The position numbers and the translations under genes were made by a program. Below are positions 1 through 10,389 of a stretch of DNA of 64,000 nt, in pieces. A model generated the notes under the pieces. The model was given only the letters and a program-made list of their open reading frames with translations, was not told the DNA's origin and did no database searches. This DNA comes from Sphingopyxis terrae subsp. terrae NBRC 15098 (GTDB taxonomy: Bacteria; Pseudomonadota; Alphaproteobacteria; Sphingomonadales; Sphingomonadaceae). Each line of letters begins with the position of its first letter. Positions within the stretch are counted from its first letter, which is position 1. The stretch covers positions 992,001 through 1,056,000 of the forward strand of contig NZ_CP013342.1 in NCBI RefSeq assembly GCF_001610975.1, given 5' to 3'.

Positions 1-152
1 GCCTGAAAGGTGCGGATCGTCGCGTTGCTGGGAAAGCTGATGCCGGTTTCGACGCCCAGCGCGCGCGATTCCTGCGGTGCCCCTTCGGCCGCCGCAGTTG
101 CCGAAAGGGGAAGCAAGGCGGCGGCCAGGGAGAGTGCGAATAATCTGTTCAT
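1..152 (-). CDS. Secreted protein, N-terminal fragment (runs off the left edge)
   Basis: Only the first 50 codons are inside the window. The ATG is at 152-150 on the minus strand. It is followed by a classical Sec signal peptide: MNR, a Leu/Ala-rich core, and an AxA cleavage region near residues 18-21. The mature start reads EGAPQESRALGVETGISFP. The tone resembles small exported sphingomonad proteins of the DUF6491 type, but too little is visible to assign a family. No operon partner is visible; 94 nt separate it from the end of the next gene on the same strand. Confidence 0.55.
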   Translation of the reverse strand, partial: MNRLFALSLAAALLPLSATAAAEGAPQESRALGVETGISFPSNATIRTFQ

Positions 153-246
153 AACGAACCTTTCCAGATGGAGGCCCATCCCGGCACACGGCATAGCGGG
201 TCGATGCTGAACCGGCGCTGACCCGCTTGCCACGCTCCCACCAACT

Positions 247-789
247 TCAGCTTCCTGTGCGCCATTCATCGGCGAGCAGCGACCACAGGCCGGTGTCGCG
301 GACAAAGCCGGTCCAGGTGATCCGCTCGGCGCGCAGCACCCCTTCCTTGGTGCAGCCGAGCTTGGTGACGGCCGCCTGGCTGCGCTTGTTGCGCTCGTCG
401 ATGCGAAATTCGATGCGGCGAATGCCGACGGCATAGGCATGGTCGAGCATCAATCGTTTGACGCGGCCATTGAGGCCAGTCCCGCGCGCGGCGGGCTCGA
501 TATAGCTGTTGCCGATCTCCACCGTCTGCGCCGATACATCGGGACGCAGATAAGCGGTCATGCCGACCAGCCGATCGCCGTCGACGATCGCATAGGGCAT
601 CCGGCTTTCATGCCCGATCAGCGCGTCGAAGCTCGCGTCGAAATGATCGGGATCGAAGCTCGACGAATAGATCGGCCAGATATCGGTATCGGCGGCGCAG
701 GCGGCGCGCAGCGCCTCGCGGTGCGGCTCGGCCAGCTTGACGAGCCGGAGGTCGCCGTCGGTCAGTTCGACATAAAGCTGGTCAAGCAT
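247..789 (-). CDS. GNAT family N-acetyltransferase
   Basis: A 180-residue protein of the RimJ/RimL-like acetyltransferase group, which transfers acetyl from acetyl-CoA to an amine. The pyrophosphate-binding loop is visible as RGTGLN (about 102-107) after a strand containing EIGNSYIEP. The C-terminal NKRSQAAVTKLGC segment (about 134-146) is typical of this branch. The substrate cannot be told. I chose ATG 789 because the fold begins right after it; an upstream in-frame extension is only an antisense-style Arg-rich run. The start overlaps the tdk stop by 8 nt, so the two are translationally coupled. Confidence 0.85.
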   Translation of the reverse strand: MLDQLYVELTDGDLRLVKLAEPHREALRAACAADTDIWPIYSSSFDPDHFDASFDALIGHESRMPYAIVDGDRLVGMTAYLRPDVSAQTVEIGNSYIEPAARGTGLNGRVKRLMLDHAYAVGIRRIEFRIDERNKRSQAAVTKLGCTKEGVLRAERITWTGFVRDTGLWSLLADEWRTGS

Positions 790-1396
790 CGGCGCCCGCC
801 TCTTGCAAAGCCTCTGCCGCAGCCCGGCGCTTGGCCATGAAATGGCGGCGGCACATGGCGACATAGCGGTCGTTGCCGCCAATCTCGGTCTGCGCGCCCG
901 CGACCACCGCACGGCCGGCGGCATCGACGCGCAGGTTCATCGTCGCCTTGCGCCCGCATTCGCACACCGCCTTGAGTTCGACCAGCGCGTCGGCGATACC
1001 GAGCAGCGCCGCCGAACCGGGAAAGAGATCGGCCGCGAAATCGGTGCGCAGCCCGTAACAGAGCACCGGAATATCGGCCTCGTCGGCGAGCCGTGCCAGC
1101 GCGAACACCTGATCTTTCGTAAGGAACTGCGCCTCGTCGACGAGCACGCAGGCCAGCGGGCGCTGACGATGCTCGTCGCTCACCGCCGCCCACAAATCGC
1201 TTTCGGGATCGAATTTATGCGCCTCGGCAAGCAGGCCGATGCGGCTGGTGATCTGCCCGGCGCCGTAACGGTCGTCGAGCGCGGCGGTCCACAGCATCGT
1301 TTCCATCCCGCGCTCGCGATAGTTGAAATCCGCCTGCAGCAGCGTCGTCGACTTGCCCGCGTTCATGCTGGCATAATAGAAATAGAGCTTGGCCAT
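782..1396 (-). CDS. tdk: Thymidine kinase (type II, zinc-containing)
   Basis: Phosphorylates thymidine with ATP in the pyrimidine salvage pathway. The 204-residue protein has the type II architecture: P-loop ASMNAGKST (9-17) near the N-terminus, the VDEAQF motif with the catalytic Glu at 88, and the zinc-lobe ligands C145/C147 and C182 with a following CxxxH. The lasso-loop Tyr lies in NDRYVAM near 178. The length matches the family. The ATG at 1396 starts directly at the conserved MAKLYFYYASMN. It is followed by the GNAT gene with an 8-nt overlap; the regulator gene upstream is on the same strand, 41 nt away. Confidence 0.95.
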   Translation of the reverse strand: MAKLYFYYASMNAGKSTTLLQADFNYRERGMETMLWTAALDDRYGAGQITSRIGLLAEAHKFDPESDLWAAVSDEHRQRPLACVLVDEAQFLTKDQVFALARLADEADIPVLCYGLRTDFAADLFPGSAALLGIADALVELKAVCECGRKATMNLRVDAAGRAVVAGAQTEIGGNDRYVAMCRRHFMAKRRAAAEALQEAGADA

Positions 1397-1437
1397 GGCT
1401 TGAGCGATACCGCCTCGGCGGCGCCGCGCAAGCGCAA

Positions 1438-1869
1438 TCAGGCGGCGCCGAGCAACGCGCGAAAACGCGCCGGCTGCGGCAACAGATCGGCGAGGGTATA
1501 GCCGTCGAGATGCGCGGCGAAGGCTGCCAGCGCCCCGGCGAGCGCGCCCTGCAATCCGCAGCCGCCGCGCACCGGGCAGGCTGAAGTCGCGGGGTTCATA
1601 CACTCGACGAAGCCGTCCAGCCTTTCGAGCTCGCGCACCACCGCGCCGACGATCACCGTCTCGGGCGCCCTGGCGAGCGTCAGCCCGCCACCGCGTCCGC
1701 GCTGCGCCGCGACATAGCCGAGCGCCTGCAGCCGCTGCGCCACCTTGGCGAGATGGTTGCGCGATACGCCATATTGGCCGGCGATCTCGTCGACCGACAT
1801 CTGGCGCCCAGTCGCCGCCAGCGTCATCAGGATGCGCAGCGCATAGTCGCTGTGAAGGCTCAATCGCAT
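1438..1869 (-). CDS. nsrR: Rrf2 family Fe-S regulator, NsrR-like
   Basis: A 143-residue winged-helix regulator. The N-terminal HTH reads LSLHSDYALRILMTLA, with GVSRNHLAKV as recognition-helix region and a GRGGG wing turn (59-63). Three cysteines C90, C98 and C104 (Cx7Cx5C) are placed like the cluster ligands of beta-proteobacterial NsrR; the VVRELE and YTLADL segments also match NsrR better than RirA or IscR. NsrR carries a nitric-oxide-sensitive [4Fe-4S] cluster and represses NO-detoxifying genes. Here it is divergent from a truncated haemoglobin gene, which fits that role. RirA has the same cysteine spacing and is the main alternative. Confidence 0.82.
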   Translation of the reverse strand: MRLSLHSDYALRILMTLAATGRQMSVDEIAGQYGVSRNHLAKVAQRLQALGYVAAQRGRGGGLTLARAPETVIVGAVVRELERLDGFVECMNPATSACPVRGGCGLQGALAGALAAFAAHLDGYTLADLLPQPARFRALLGAA

Positions 1870-1939
1870 AAAATAGGTATATGAAATATTGCTTTTATGC
1901 GCAAGGTCGATAAAGCGGCAAATGAAATGCCGTTTATCG
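1867..1939. promoter_or_regulatory. Divergent nsrR/trHb control region with two inverted repeats
   Basis: The 80-nt gap between the two divergent genes is strikingly AT-rich for this chromosome. It holds two inverted repeats. One has arms CATAAAA (1867-1873) and TTTTATG (1893-1899) around an AT-rich core. The other has arms CGATAAAgCGGCA (1908-1920) and TGCCGTTTATCG (1928-1939), differing by one bulged base. Either could be an operator for the adjacent Rrf2 regulator. Binding is inference; the enteric NsrR consensus is not matched exactly. Confidence 0.5.
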
Positions 1940-1949
1940 AGTCGAGGCG

Positions 1950-2426
1950 ATGAAGAAGACCGTCCCCGCCCACCCCCATGCCATCGCTGCGCGCGAGGAC
2001 CGGCGCGCCGCCGCCATCGCGATGGGGGTCGATGAAGCCTTTATCGCAACGCTCGTCGATCGCTTCTACGCCGCGATCCGGCGCGACGCCCTGCTTGGTC
2101 CGATCTTCGACGAACGCATCCACGACTGGCCCGGGCATCTCGCGCAGATGAACCGCTTCTGGCAGTCGATCCTGCTCGGCGCCGGCAATTTCACCGGCAA
2201 TCCGATGGCCCGGCATCTTGCGATCCCGACCATCGGCGAGAGCCATTTCCAGCATTGGCTCGGGCTCTTCTATGCCACGCTGCGCGATGTGGCGCCGAGC
2301 GAAGGGGCGGTCGCGCTGGTCGGCGCGCGGGCGCGGATGATCGCCGAAAGTCTGCTTACCGGCATCGCGGTCCACCGCGACCGCGACCCCGACATCACGC
2401 GCAGGATGGTGCTGCCCCACGTCTGA
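1950..2426 (+). CDS. Group III truncated haemoglobin
   Basis: A 158-residue 2-on-2 globin; the family binds O2 or NO and is linked to NO/peroxide stress. Group III character is seen in FTGNPMARHLAIP, with the proximal haem histidine at H89, followed by HFQHWLGLF (99-107). The B/E-helix region DRFYAAIRRDALLGPIF is typical. The C-terminus runs about 30 residues past the globin core, as usual in this group. It is transcribed away from the NsrR-like gene across an operator-like AT-rich gap, which suggests control by NO. It is followed by an acyltransferase gene on the same strand after about 100 nt. Confidence 0.9.
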   Translation: MKKTVPAHPHAIAAREDRRAAAIAMGVDEAFIATLVDRFYAAIRRDALLGPIFDERIHDWPGHLAQMNRFWQSILLGAGNFTGNPMARHLAIPTIGESHFQHWLGLFYATLRDVAPSEGAVALVGARARMIAESLLTGIAVHRDRDPDITRRMVLPHV

Positions 2427-2530
2427 CACCCGCCGCGAGCCGGCAGCCGCCGACACCGCAGCTTGACTCGCCCGCCCCCGCTGTCATGCTGCGCACAAAA
2501 GATGCAGCATTAACAGTGGGGAGAGCTGCA

Positions 2531-3958
2531 ATGCGATTGATGCCGGTGACCGATGCGATGTTCCTGTGGGGGGAAAGTCGCGAAATGCCGATGCACATCG
2601 GCGGCATCAACCTCTACACGCTGCCCGACGATGTCGACGAAACCGACTGGCTGAACGAACAGCTCGCACTGTTGCGCCAGTCGGAAGGGCTGCGGCGGCC
2701 GTTCAGCGAGGTGCTGAAACTCACCCCGCTCGGCCAGTACGGCCCGATCCGGCTCGAACCCGACCGCGACATCGACATGCACTATCATGTGCGCTCGGCC
2801 GCGCTGCCCAAGCCTGGGCGCTACCGCGAAATGTTCGAACTCGCCTCGCGCCTCCATTCCAGCCTGCTCGACCGCACCCGCCCCTTATGGGAGATCACGC
2901 TGATCTCAGGGCTGCCCAATCGGCAGATCGCGACGTTCAAGAAGGTGCATCATGCGCTGATGGATGGCGCGGCGAGCATCCATTTCTACAATTCGATGTT
3001 CTCGCCCGACCCCAAGGAACGGCGGACCTGCTCGCCGCTGTCGGTCGAGGCCTATGAAGCCTATAAGCGCAAATTCCCGTCGCCCAAAAAGCCGCCGCGC
3101 CCCAGCCTGACCGACATCGCCGCGATCGGCGAGTTTCTGAAGGAGCAATGGGGCAACAGCCTCGGCGTGACCAAGGCGCTCAACCAATATGTCGCGGCGA
3201 TGTTCGGGATCGGCGGCGAAGGGCTGGTCACCCCCTTTGCCGGCGTGCCGCGCACCAGCTTCAACCGCAACATCACCGGCGCCCGCCGCTTCGTTGCGCA
3301 AAGCTGGTCGCTCGAACGCGTCCGCGCGGTCGGCAAGGCTTATGACGGGACGATCAACGACGCGGTGCTGGGCATGTGCGCGGGCGCGATGCGCAAATAT
3401 CTGCAATCGCTCAACGAGCTGCCCGACAAGCCTTTGAAAGCCATGGCGCCGGTCTCGATCCGCCCCAAGGACGATATCGATTCGGGTAATTCGGTGGCGT
3501 CGGTGACGGCCAATCTCGCCACCCATATCGACGATCCCGCCGAACGCATGGCGGCGATCCAGTCGTCGATGAACGCCGCCAAGGCGCAGCTGCGCGCGAT
3601 GACCGCGCAGCAGATCCAGCTCTATACCGCGATCACCAATTTCCCGCAGATGCTCACCGCGCTGACGCGCACCGCCGACAAATTCCCCGCCTATTCGGCG
3701 ACCATCTCCAACGTCCCCGGCCCGCGCGAGCAGATGTACTGGAACGGCGCGCGGCTCGACGGCATGTATCCCGCGAGCATCCCCGTCGACGGCATGGCGA
3801 TGAACATCACGCAGGTGTCGAATTTCAGGAACATCGACTTCGGCATCACCGCCTGCCGCCGCAGCGTGCCGCACGCGCAGCGGATGATCGACTATCTGGA
3901 GGAAGCGCTGGTCGAGCTGGAGGCCGCAGCAGGGATCAAGACGCCGAAGGGAAAATAG
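2531..3958 (+). CDS. Wax ester synthase / diacylglycerol acyltransferase (WS/DGAT)
   Basis: A 475-residue bifunctional-type acyltransferase. The family joins acyl-CoA to fatty alcohols or diacylglycerol to make storage lipids at the membrane. The catalytic motif HHALMDG (140-146) matches HHxxxDG, the PLWE motif is at 118-121, and ISNVPGP marks the C-terminal domain. ATG 2531 is preceded by GGGGAGAG at suitable distance and begins at the conserved MPVTDAMFLW; an upstream in-frame ATG at 2486 would add 15 unremarkable residues. It stands alone and ends tail-to-tail with rbfA, 34 nt apart. Confidence 0.92.
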   Translation: MRLMPVTDAMFLWGESREMPMHIGGINLYTLPDDVDETDWLNEQLALLRQSEGLRRPFSEVLKLTPLGQYGPIRLEPDRDIDMHYHVRSAALPKPGRYREMFELASRLHSSLLDRTRPLWEITLISGLPNRQIATFKKVHHALMDGAASIHFYNSMFSPDPKERRTCSPLSVEAYEAYKRKFPSPKKPPRPSLTDIAAIGEFLKEQWGNSLGVTKALNQYVAAMFGIGGEGLVTPFAGVPRTSFNRNITGARRFVAQSWSLERVRAVGKAYDGTINDAVLGMCAGAMRKYLQSLNELPDKPLKAMAPVSIRPKDDIDSGNSVASVTANLATHIDDPAERMAAIQSSMNAAKAQLRAMTAQQIQLYTAITNFPQMLTALTRTADKFPAYSATISNVPGPREQMYWNGARLDGMYPASIPVDGMAMNITQVSNFRNIDFGITACRRSVPHAQRMIDYLEEALVELEAAAGIKTPKGK

Positions 3959-3992
3959 CCCCTATCCGGTCCCACCAACCCGTCATCGGGGC

Positions 3993-4403
3993 TCAATCTT
4001 GAATTTCGCCCTCGCCGCCGCCCAAGTCGCGCGCCACCTTGGGGTCGCGCAGCAATTGGTCGATGTGGCTCGCCTCGTCGAAGCTTTCGTCAGCGAGGAA
4101 TTTGAGCTTCGCCGCATATTTCATGCGGATGCGGTGCGCGACTTCGCGCTGGAGATAGGCGGTGTTGGTGCGCAGCGCCTTCAGCACCGCCTCCTCGTCG
4201 CGGCCGAGCAGCGGCTTCACAAATACCGTGGCATGGCGCAGGTCGGGCGACATGCGCACTTCGGTCACGCTCACCGGATGCGTCGCGAGGACATCGTCAT
4301 GCACGTCGCCGCGCTGAAGTATCTCGCTCAGCACATGGCGCACCTGTTCGCCCACGCGCAGGACGCGGACCGAGGGGCCTTCGGATTTTTCGTTATGCCG
4401 CAT
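3993..4403 (-). CDS. rbfA: Ribosome-binding factor A
   Basis: A 136-residue KH-like protein that assists late 30S subunit maturation near the 5' helix of 16S rRNA. Visible family features are the start [17 protein letters not shown], the [19 protein letters not shown] strand region, and [18 protein letters not shown] followed by a short disordered acidic tail. It is the last gene of the rimP-nusA-ylxR-infB-rbfA operon and lies 53 nt after infB, with a strong hairpin in between. The usual next gene, truB, is absent; the operon ends against the convergent WS/DGAT gene. Confidence 0.95.
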   Translation of the reverse strand: MRHNEKSEGPSVRVLRVGEQVRHVLSEILQRGDVHDDVLATHPVSVTEVRMSPDLRHATVFVKPLLGRDEEAVLKALRTNTAYLQREVAHRIRMKYAAKLKFLADESFDEASHIDQLLRDPKVARDLGGGEGEIQD

Positions 4404-4417
4404 CGCTCAATATCCTG

Positions 4418-4445
4418 CCGCACCCCCGCGCATGCAGGGGTGCGG
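4418..4445. other. Intercistronic hairpin between infB and rbfA
   Basis: A perfect 9-bp GC-rich stem, CCGCACCCC (4418-4426) with GGGGTGCGG (4437-4445), closes a 10-nt loop. It fills most of the 53-nt gap between infB and rbfA. No U-tract follows on the minus strand, so it is more likely an RNA stability, processing or partial attenuation element than a full terminator. The function is inference. Confidence 0.6.
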
Positions 4446-4456
4446 CGATGGTTCGA

Positions 4457-6997
<2,541 letters not shown>

Positions 6998-7014
6998 CGA
7001 AACGTCTTATTCCT

Positions 7015-7785
7015 TCAATACGCGTCCGAAACCGGAGAGTCCGTGTCGGGCTCCCTGGACGCCATCCCATTCCCCGCCGTGCGGGAATCCTGATCGGAAA
7101 CGCGGTTGGCCGCGTCCCTAAACCATCCGGTGAAAAACTGCCAGCGGCTCAAATGCGCCAGCACCCGGTCAGCGGCACGGGCGTCGGTCACGCCCAGATG
7201 CACCGCATTTTCACGCCCCAATGCCATAGATAGGGTGTATCGGTCCACCGGCAAGACCGTCCCCTCACGGCCGGACCCTTCGTGATCCTCGCCGACCCGC
7301 CACGCCTGTGCCAGTTTCTTTCGCCCGTCTTCGCCGGCATCCTGCGCATGCAGGAGCAGGCGGACCTGTCCGCGGCGTGCCGCGTCCTCGATCCGCTCGC
7401 TGCCGAGGATCAGCATTCCGCCGCGCGCCTCAAGCCCCAGCCGGTCGAGCGTCGCACGCGCGAGTTGCGCCTCGATCCGCGCGCCCAGATCGTCGGGAAT
7501 CGTGAAGGCGCCTTCGTGCAGCGCCCGCGCCAGCCCACCCTTGAGCTTGCCCTTTGCCTGCGCCGCTTCGAGCGCTTCGCGGTCGACGCCGATCCACGCG
7601 CCGCGCCCCGGCGCCTTGCCGAGCACGTCGGGCGCGATCATGCCGTCGGGCCCGAGCGCGAGGCGCACGAGCCGTCCGGCCGGCGCCACGTCGCCGGTTA
7701 CCACACAGCGCCTTTCGGGCGCGTGCTGTCCGCGCTTACCCGCGCGGTCGGTTTGGCTTAGCTGATCATTGCGCGGGGTCCGCAT
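7015..7785 (-). CDS. ylxR: YlxR-like RNA-binding protein (DUF448) with C-terminal L7Ae-like domain
   Basis: A 256-residue protein found between nusA and infB in most bacteria. The N-terminal DUF448 domain shows RRCVVTGDVAPAGRLVRLA and the GRGAWIGVDREALEAA strand. A second domain from about residue 120, TLDRLGLEARGGMLILGS, looks like the ribosomal L7Ae/L30e fold seen in alphaproteobacterial homologues. The C-terminal 25 residues are polar and probably disordered. Family members bind RNA and, in some bacteria, affect RNase P or transcription; the exact role here is unknown. ATG 7785 overlaps the 3' end of nusA by 20 nt, which implies translational coupling. Confidence 0.88.
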   Translation of the reverse strand: MRTPRNDQLSQTDRAGKRGQHAPERRCVVTGDVAPAGRLVRLALGPDGMIAPDVLGKAPGRGAWIGVDREALEAAQAKGKLKGGLARALHEGAFTIPDDLGARIEAQLARATLDRLGLEARGGMLILGSERIEDAARRGQVRLLLHAQDAGEDGRKKLAQAWRVGEDHEGSGREGTVLPVDRYTLSMALGRENAVHLGVTDARAADRVLAHLSRWQFFTGWFRDAANRVSDQDSRTAGNGMASREPDTDSPVSDAY

Positions 7786-9400
7786 CGGCGGCCTCCCCGG
7801 TCTGGGCTTCGGCTTCGGCAGCCGGTTCGTCGTCGAACCAGTGCGCGCGCGCCGCCATGATGATCTCGTTGCCCTGTTCTTCCGACAGGCCATATTCACC
7901 GAGCACGCCGCCCTTGTCCTCGGCGCGTTCCGAACGCTCGCGCGCCGGGCCGCGGCGATTCTCGCTGCGCTTCTTCGCGATCAGTTCGTCGGTTGCGAGA
8001 TCGGCAAGATCGTCGAGCGTCTTGATCCCGGCCTTGCCGAGCGTGACGAGCATCGCTTCGGTCAGGTGCGGCAGTTCGGCCAGATCATCCTCGACGCCAA
8101 GTCCGCGGCGTTCCTGACGCGCGGCTTCTTCGCGGCGTTCGAGCGCTTCGGTCGCACGGCTCTGCAGCTCTTCGGCCAGTTCGTCGTCGAAGCCTTCGAT
8201 GCTCGCCAGTTCGTCGAGCGGCACATAAGCGACTTCTTCGAGTTCGCCGAAGCCTTCGGCGACGAGCAGCTGCGCGAGCGTTTCGTCGACGTCGAGTTCT
8301 TCCTGGAACATCGTCGAGCGTTCGACGAATTCGCGCTGACGCTTTTCGCTCGCGTCGGCCTCGGTCATGATGTCGATCTGCTTGCCGGTCAGCTGGCTGG
8401 CGAGACGGACGTTCTGGCCTCGGCGCCCGATGGCGAGGCTGAGCTGATCGTCGGGAACGACGACTTCGATACGGCCGTCATCTTCGTCGATGACGACGCG
8501 CTGCACCGTCGCGGGCTGAAGCGCGTTGACGACGAAGGTCGCGGTGTCTTCCGACCAGGGAATGATGTCGATCTTTTCGCCCTGCATTTCCTGGACGACC
8601 GCCTGAACGCGGCTGCCCTTCATGCCGACGCATGCGCCGACGGGGTCGATCGAGCCGTCATAGCTGATGACGCCGATCTTGGCACGGCTGCCCGGATCGC
8701 GCGCCGCGGCCTTGATCTCGATGATGCCGTCGTAGATTTCGGGGACTTCCTGCGCGAACAGCTTCTTCATGAAGTCGGGGTGCGCGCGGCTGAGGAAAAT
8801 CTGCGGTCCGCGATTTTCGCGGCGCACCGACAGGATCAGCGCGCGGACGCGGTCGCCGACGCGCATCAGTTCGCGCGGGATCTGCTGATCGCGGCGGATC
8901 ACGCCTTCGGCGCGGCCCAGGTTGACGACGATGTGGCCGAATTCGACCGACTTGACGACGCCGGTGATGATCTCGCCCGCGCGGTCCTTATATTCCTCGA
9001 ACTGGCGCTCGCGGTCGGCTTCGCGGACCTTCTGGAAAATCACCTGCTTCGCCGACTGGGCGTCGATGCGGCCGAGGTCAACCGCGGGCAGCGGATCGAC
9101 GATGAAGTCGCCGACCTTCGCATCCTTCTGCAGCTTCTGGCCGGCGGCAAGGTCGACCTGCTTGAAATAATCGTCGACCTGTTCGACCACCTCGACGACG
9201 CGCCACAGGCGCAGGTCGCCGGTCTGCGCGTCGAGCTTGGCGCGGATGTCGTTCTCGGCGCCGTAGCGGGCGCGCGCCGCGCGTTGGATCGCTTCCTCGA
9301 TGGCCTCGATGACGATGCCCTTGTCGATCATCTTCTCGCTGGCGACGCTGTTGGCGATCGCGAGCAGTTCGGCCTTGTTGGCGGAAATGGCAGTGGCCAT
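7766..9400 (-). CDS. nusA: Transcription termination/antitermination factor NusA
   Basis: Binds RNA polymerase and nascent RNA to modulate pausing, termination and antitermination. The 544-residue protein shows the N-terminal RNAP-binding domain (KAELLAIANSVASEKMID), an S1 domain (ITGVVKSVEFGHIVVNLGRAEG), two KH domains (VGACVGMKGSRVQ and LAIGRRGQNVRLA), and C-terminal acidic helix-hairpin-helix repeats with LGKAGIKTLDDLADLA. The tail is acidic and Ala-rich. The start codon shares one base with the rimP stop (TGATG). This is the standard second gene of the operon. Confidence 0.98.
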   Translation of the reverse strand: MATAISANKAELLAIANSVASEKMIDKGIVIEAIEEAIQRAARARYGAENDIRAKLDAQTGDLRLWRVVEVVEQVDDYFKQVDLAAGQKLQKDAKVGDFIVDPLPAVDLGRIDAQSAKQVIFQKVREADRERQFEEYKDRAGEIITGVVKSVEFGHIVVNLGRAEGVIRRDQQIPRELMRVGDRVRALILSVRRENRGPQIFLSRAHPDFMKKLFAQEVPEIYDGIIEIKAAARDPGSRAKIGVISYDGSIDPVGACVGMKGSRVQAVVQEMQGEKIDIIPWSEDTATFVVNALQPATVQRVVIDEDDGRIEVVVPDDQLSLAIGRRGQNVRLASQLTGKQIDIMTEADASEKRQREFVERSTMFQEELDVDETLAQLLVAEGFGELEEVAYVPLDELASIEGFDDELAEELQSRATEALERREEAARQERRGLGVEDDLAELPHLTEAMLVTLGKAGIKTLDDLADLATDELIAKKRSENRRGPARERSERAEDKGGVLGEYGLSEEQGNEIIMAARAHWFDDEPAAEAEAQTGEAADADPAQ

Positions 9401-9945
9401 CAGTCCTGTCCTTCTTCTTCCATGTCGTCGGCACCCTCGATCGAGAGCGGGACGGTTGCGGCAATCAGTTTGTCGGTGAGGACGAGCTTGGCCGTGTCGA
9501 TCGCGTCGAACGGCAGCTTGTGCTCGACCCCTTCCTTGTCGAAAATCGTGACGATGCCGGCGTCGATGCCGGCGAGTTCGCCGTTGAAGCGCAGGCGCCC
9601 GTCGCGCTTTTCCTTCAGCGCGACTTTCGCCTCATGCCCCGCCCAGTCGGTAAAGTCGGCGGGACGCGTCAACGGGCGGTCGATCCCGGGCGACGACACT
9701 TCGAGGCGATAGGCGCCTTCGATCGGGTCCTCGCCCGCTTCCTCCAGCGCGTCGAGCCGGTCCGAAATACGGCGCGACAGATCGGCGCAATCGTCGATCG
9801 TCAGCTGGCGCGTATCGGGCCGTTCGGCCATCACCTGCAGCGTAGGGTCTTCCTCGCCGCCGAAAAAGGCGACGCGCACGAGCGCGAGGCCCATCGCCTC
9901 GGCTTCGGGCGCGATGATCGCATTGAGGACGTCGAAATCGACCAA
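9400..9945 (-). CDS. rimP: Ribosome maturation factor RimP
   Basis: A 181-residue 30S maturation factor. The N-terminal domain has IIAPEAEAMGLALVRVAFFGG and the hallmark YRLEVSSPGIDRPL; an SH3-like C-terminal domain follows (VALKEKRDGRLRFNGELAGI). An acidic tail ends the protein. No ATG sits at the expected point: the best start is TTG 9945, with GGGA about 9 nt upstream, because the ATG just before it (9952) is followed at once by a stop. It is the first gene of the operon, and the region upstream of it is the MITE-bearing interval. Confidence 0.93.
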   Translation of the reverse strand: MVDFDVLNAIIAPEAEAMGLALVRVAFFGGEEDPTLQVMAERPDTRQLTIDDCADLSRRISDRLDALEEAGEDPIEGAYRLEVSSPGIDRPLTRPADFTDWAGHEAKVALKEKRDGRLRFNGELAGIDAGIVTIFDKEGVEHKLPFDAIDTAKLVLTDKLIAATVPLSIEGADDMEEEGQD

Positions 9946-10389
9946 GCTACATTCCCAAATATCGCGACAGGAAAAGCCATGCGTTTACGGCCGCCGCGGC
10001 CCGCGGCCCCGACGTCCTATCTGGCTAGCCATGTCTAGGAGTGAGCGTGCATATAGGCGCGTTGCGGGGAGTCGGCAAGCGGAGATTGGGGTGGGCGGCT
10101 TTCCGGTCGGTTGGGGTCGTCTGGCCGGATCGGCATGGATGGCAGTTAAGGACCGATGCTGTTGAAAAAGTCGGCCGCGGCGATGCGCCTGTAGAATTTC
10201 AGTCAGAAGGATTCACGAAGCCTCGACTGCGCGAACGAGCGATGCGCATAGGCCCCTTGTTTGATTCCGATATTGCCCGCCAAAACCCCCTTCGGGCCTT
10301 TTTCAACAGCATCGACCGATTGCGGACTTAGGGACTCCTTAGGGCTTGGTCGTCATACAGGTAGCCAATTAACCAGAGGCCTCGATGCG
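9946..10389. other. Non-coding interval upstream of rimP, carrying a MITE
   Basis: A 444-nt stretch between divergent rimP and the orphan gene at 10390. I see no convincing gene in it. The first ~200 nt should contain the promoter of the rimP-nusA operon; I could not identify clear -35/-10 boxes. The right half is a 159-bp MITE annotated separately. The base composition drops toward the orphan gene, unlike the rest of the window. Confidence 0.6.
10155..10313. mobile_element. 159-bp MITE with 16-bp terminal inverted repeats
   Basis: The left end GATGCTGTTGAAAAAG (10155-10170) is an exact inverted copy of the right end CTTTTTCAACAGCATC (10298-10313). The element is bracketed by a direct repeat GACC (10151-10154 and 10314-10317), as expected for a 4-bp target duplication. 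No transposase frame fits inside, so it is a non-autonomous miniature element or an internally deleted insertion sequence. A 9-bp direct repeat GCGATGCGC occurs inside (10180-10188, 10239-10247). The parent IS family is not identified; GTTGAAAAA-type ends occur in several DDE families. Confidence 0.8.
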
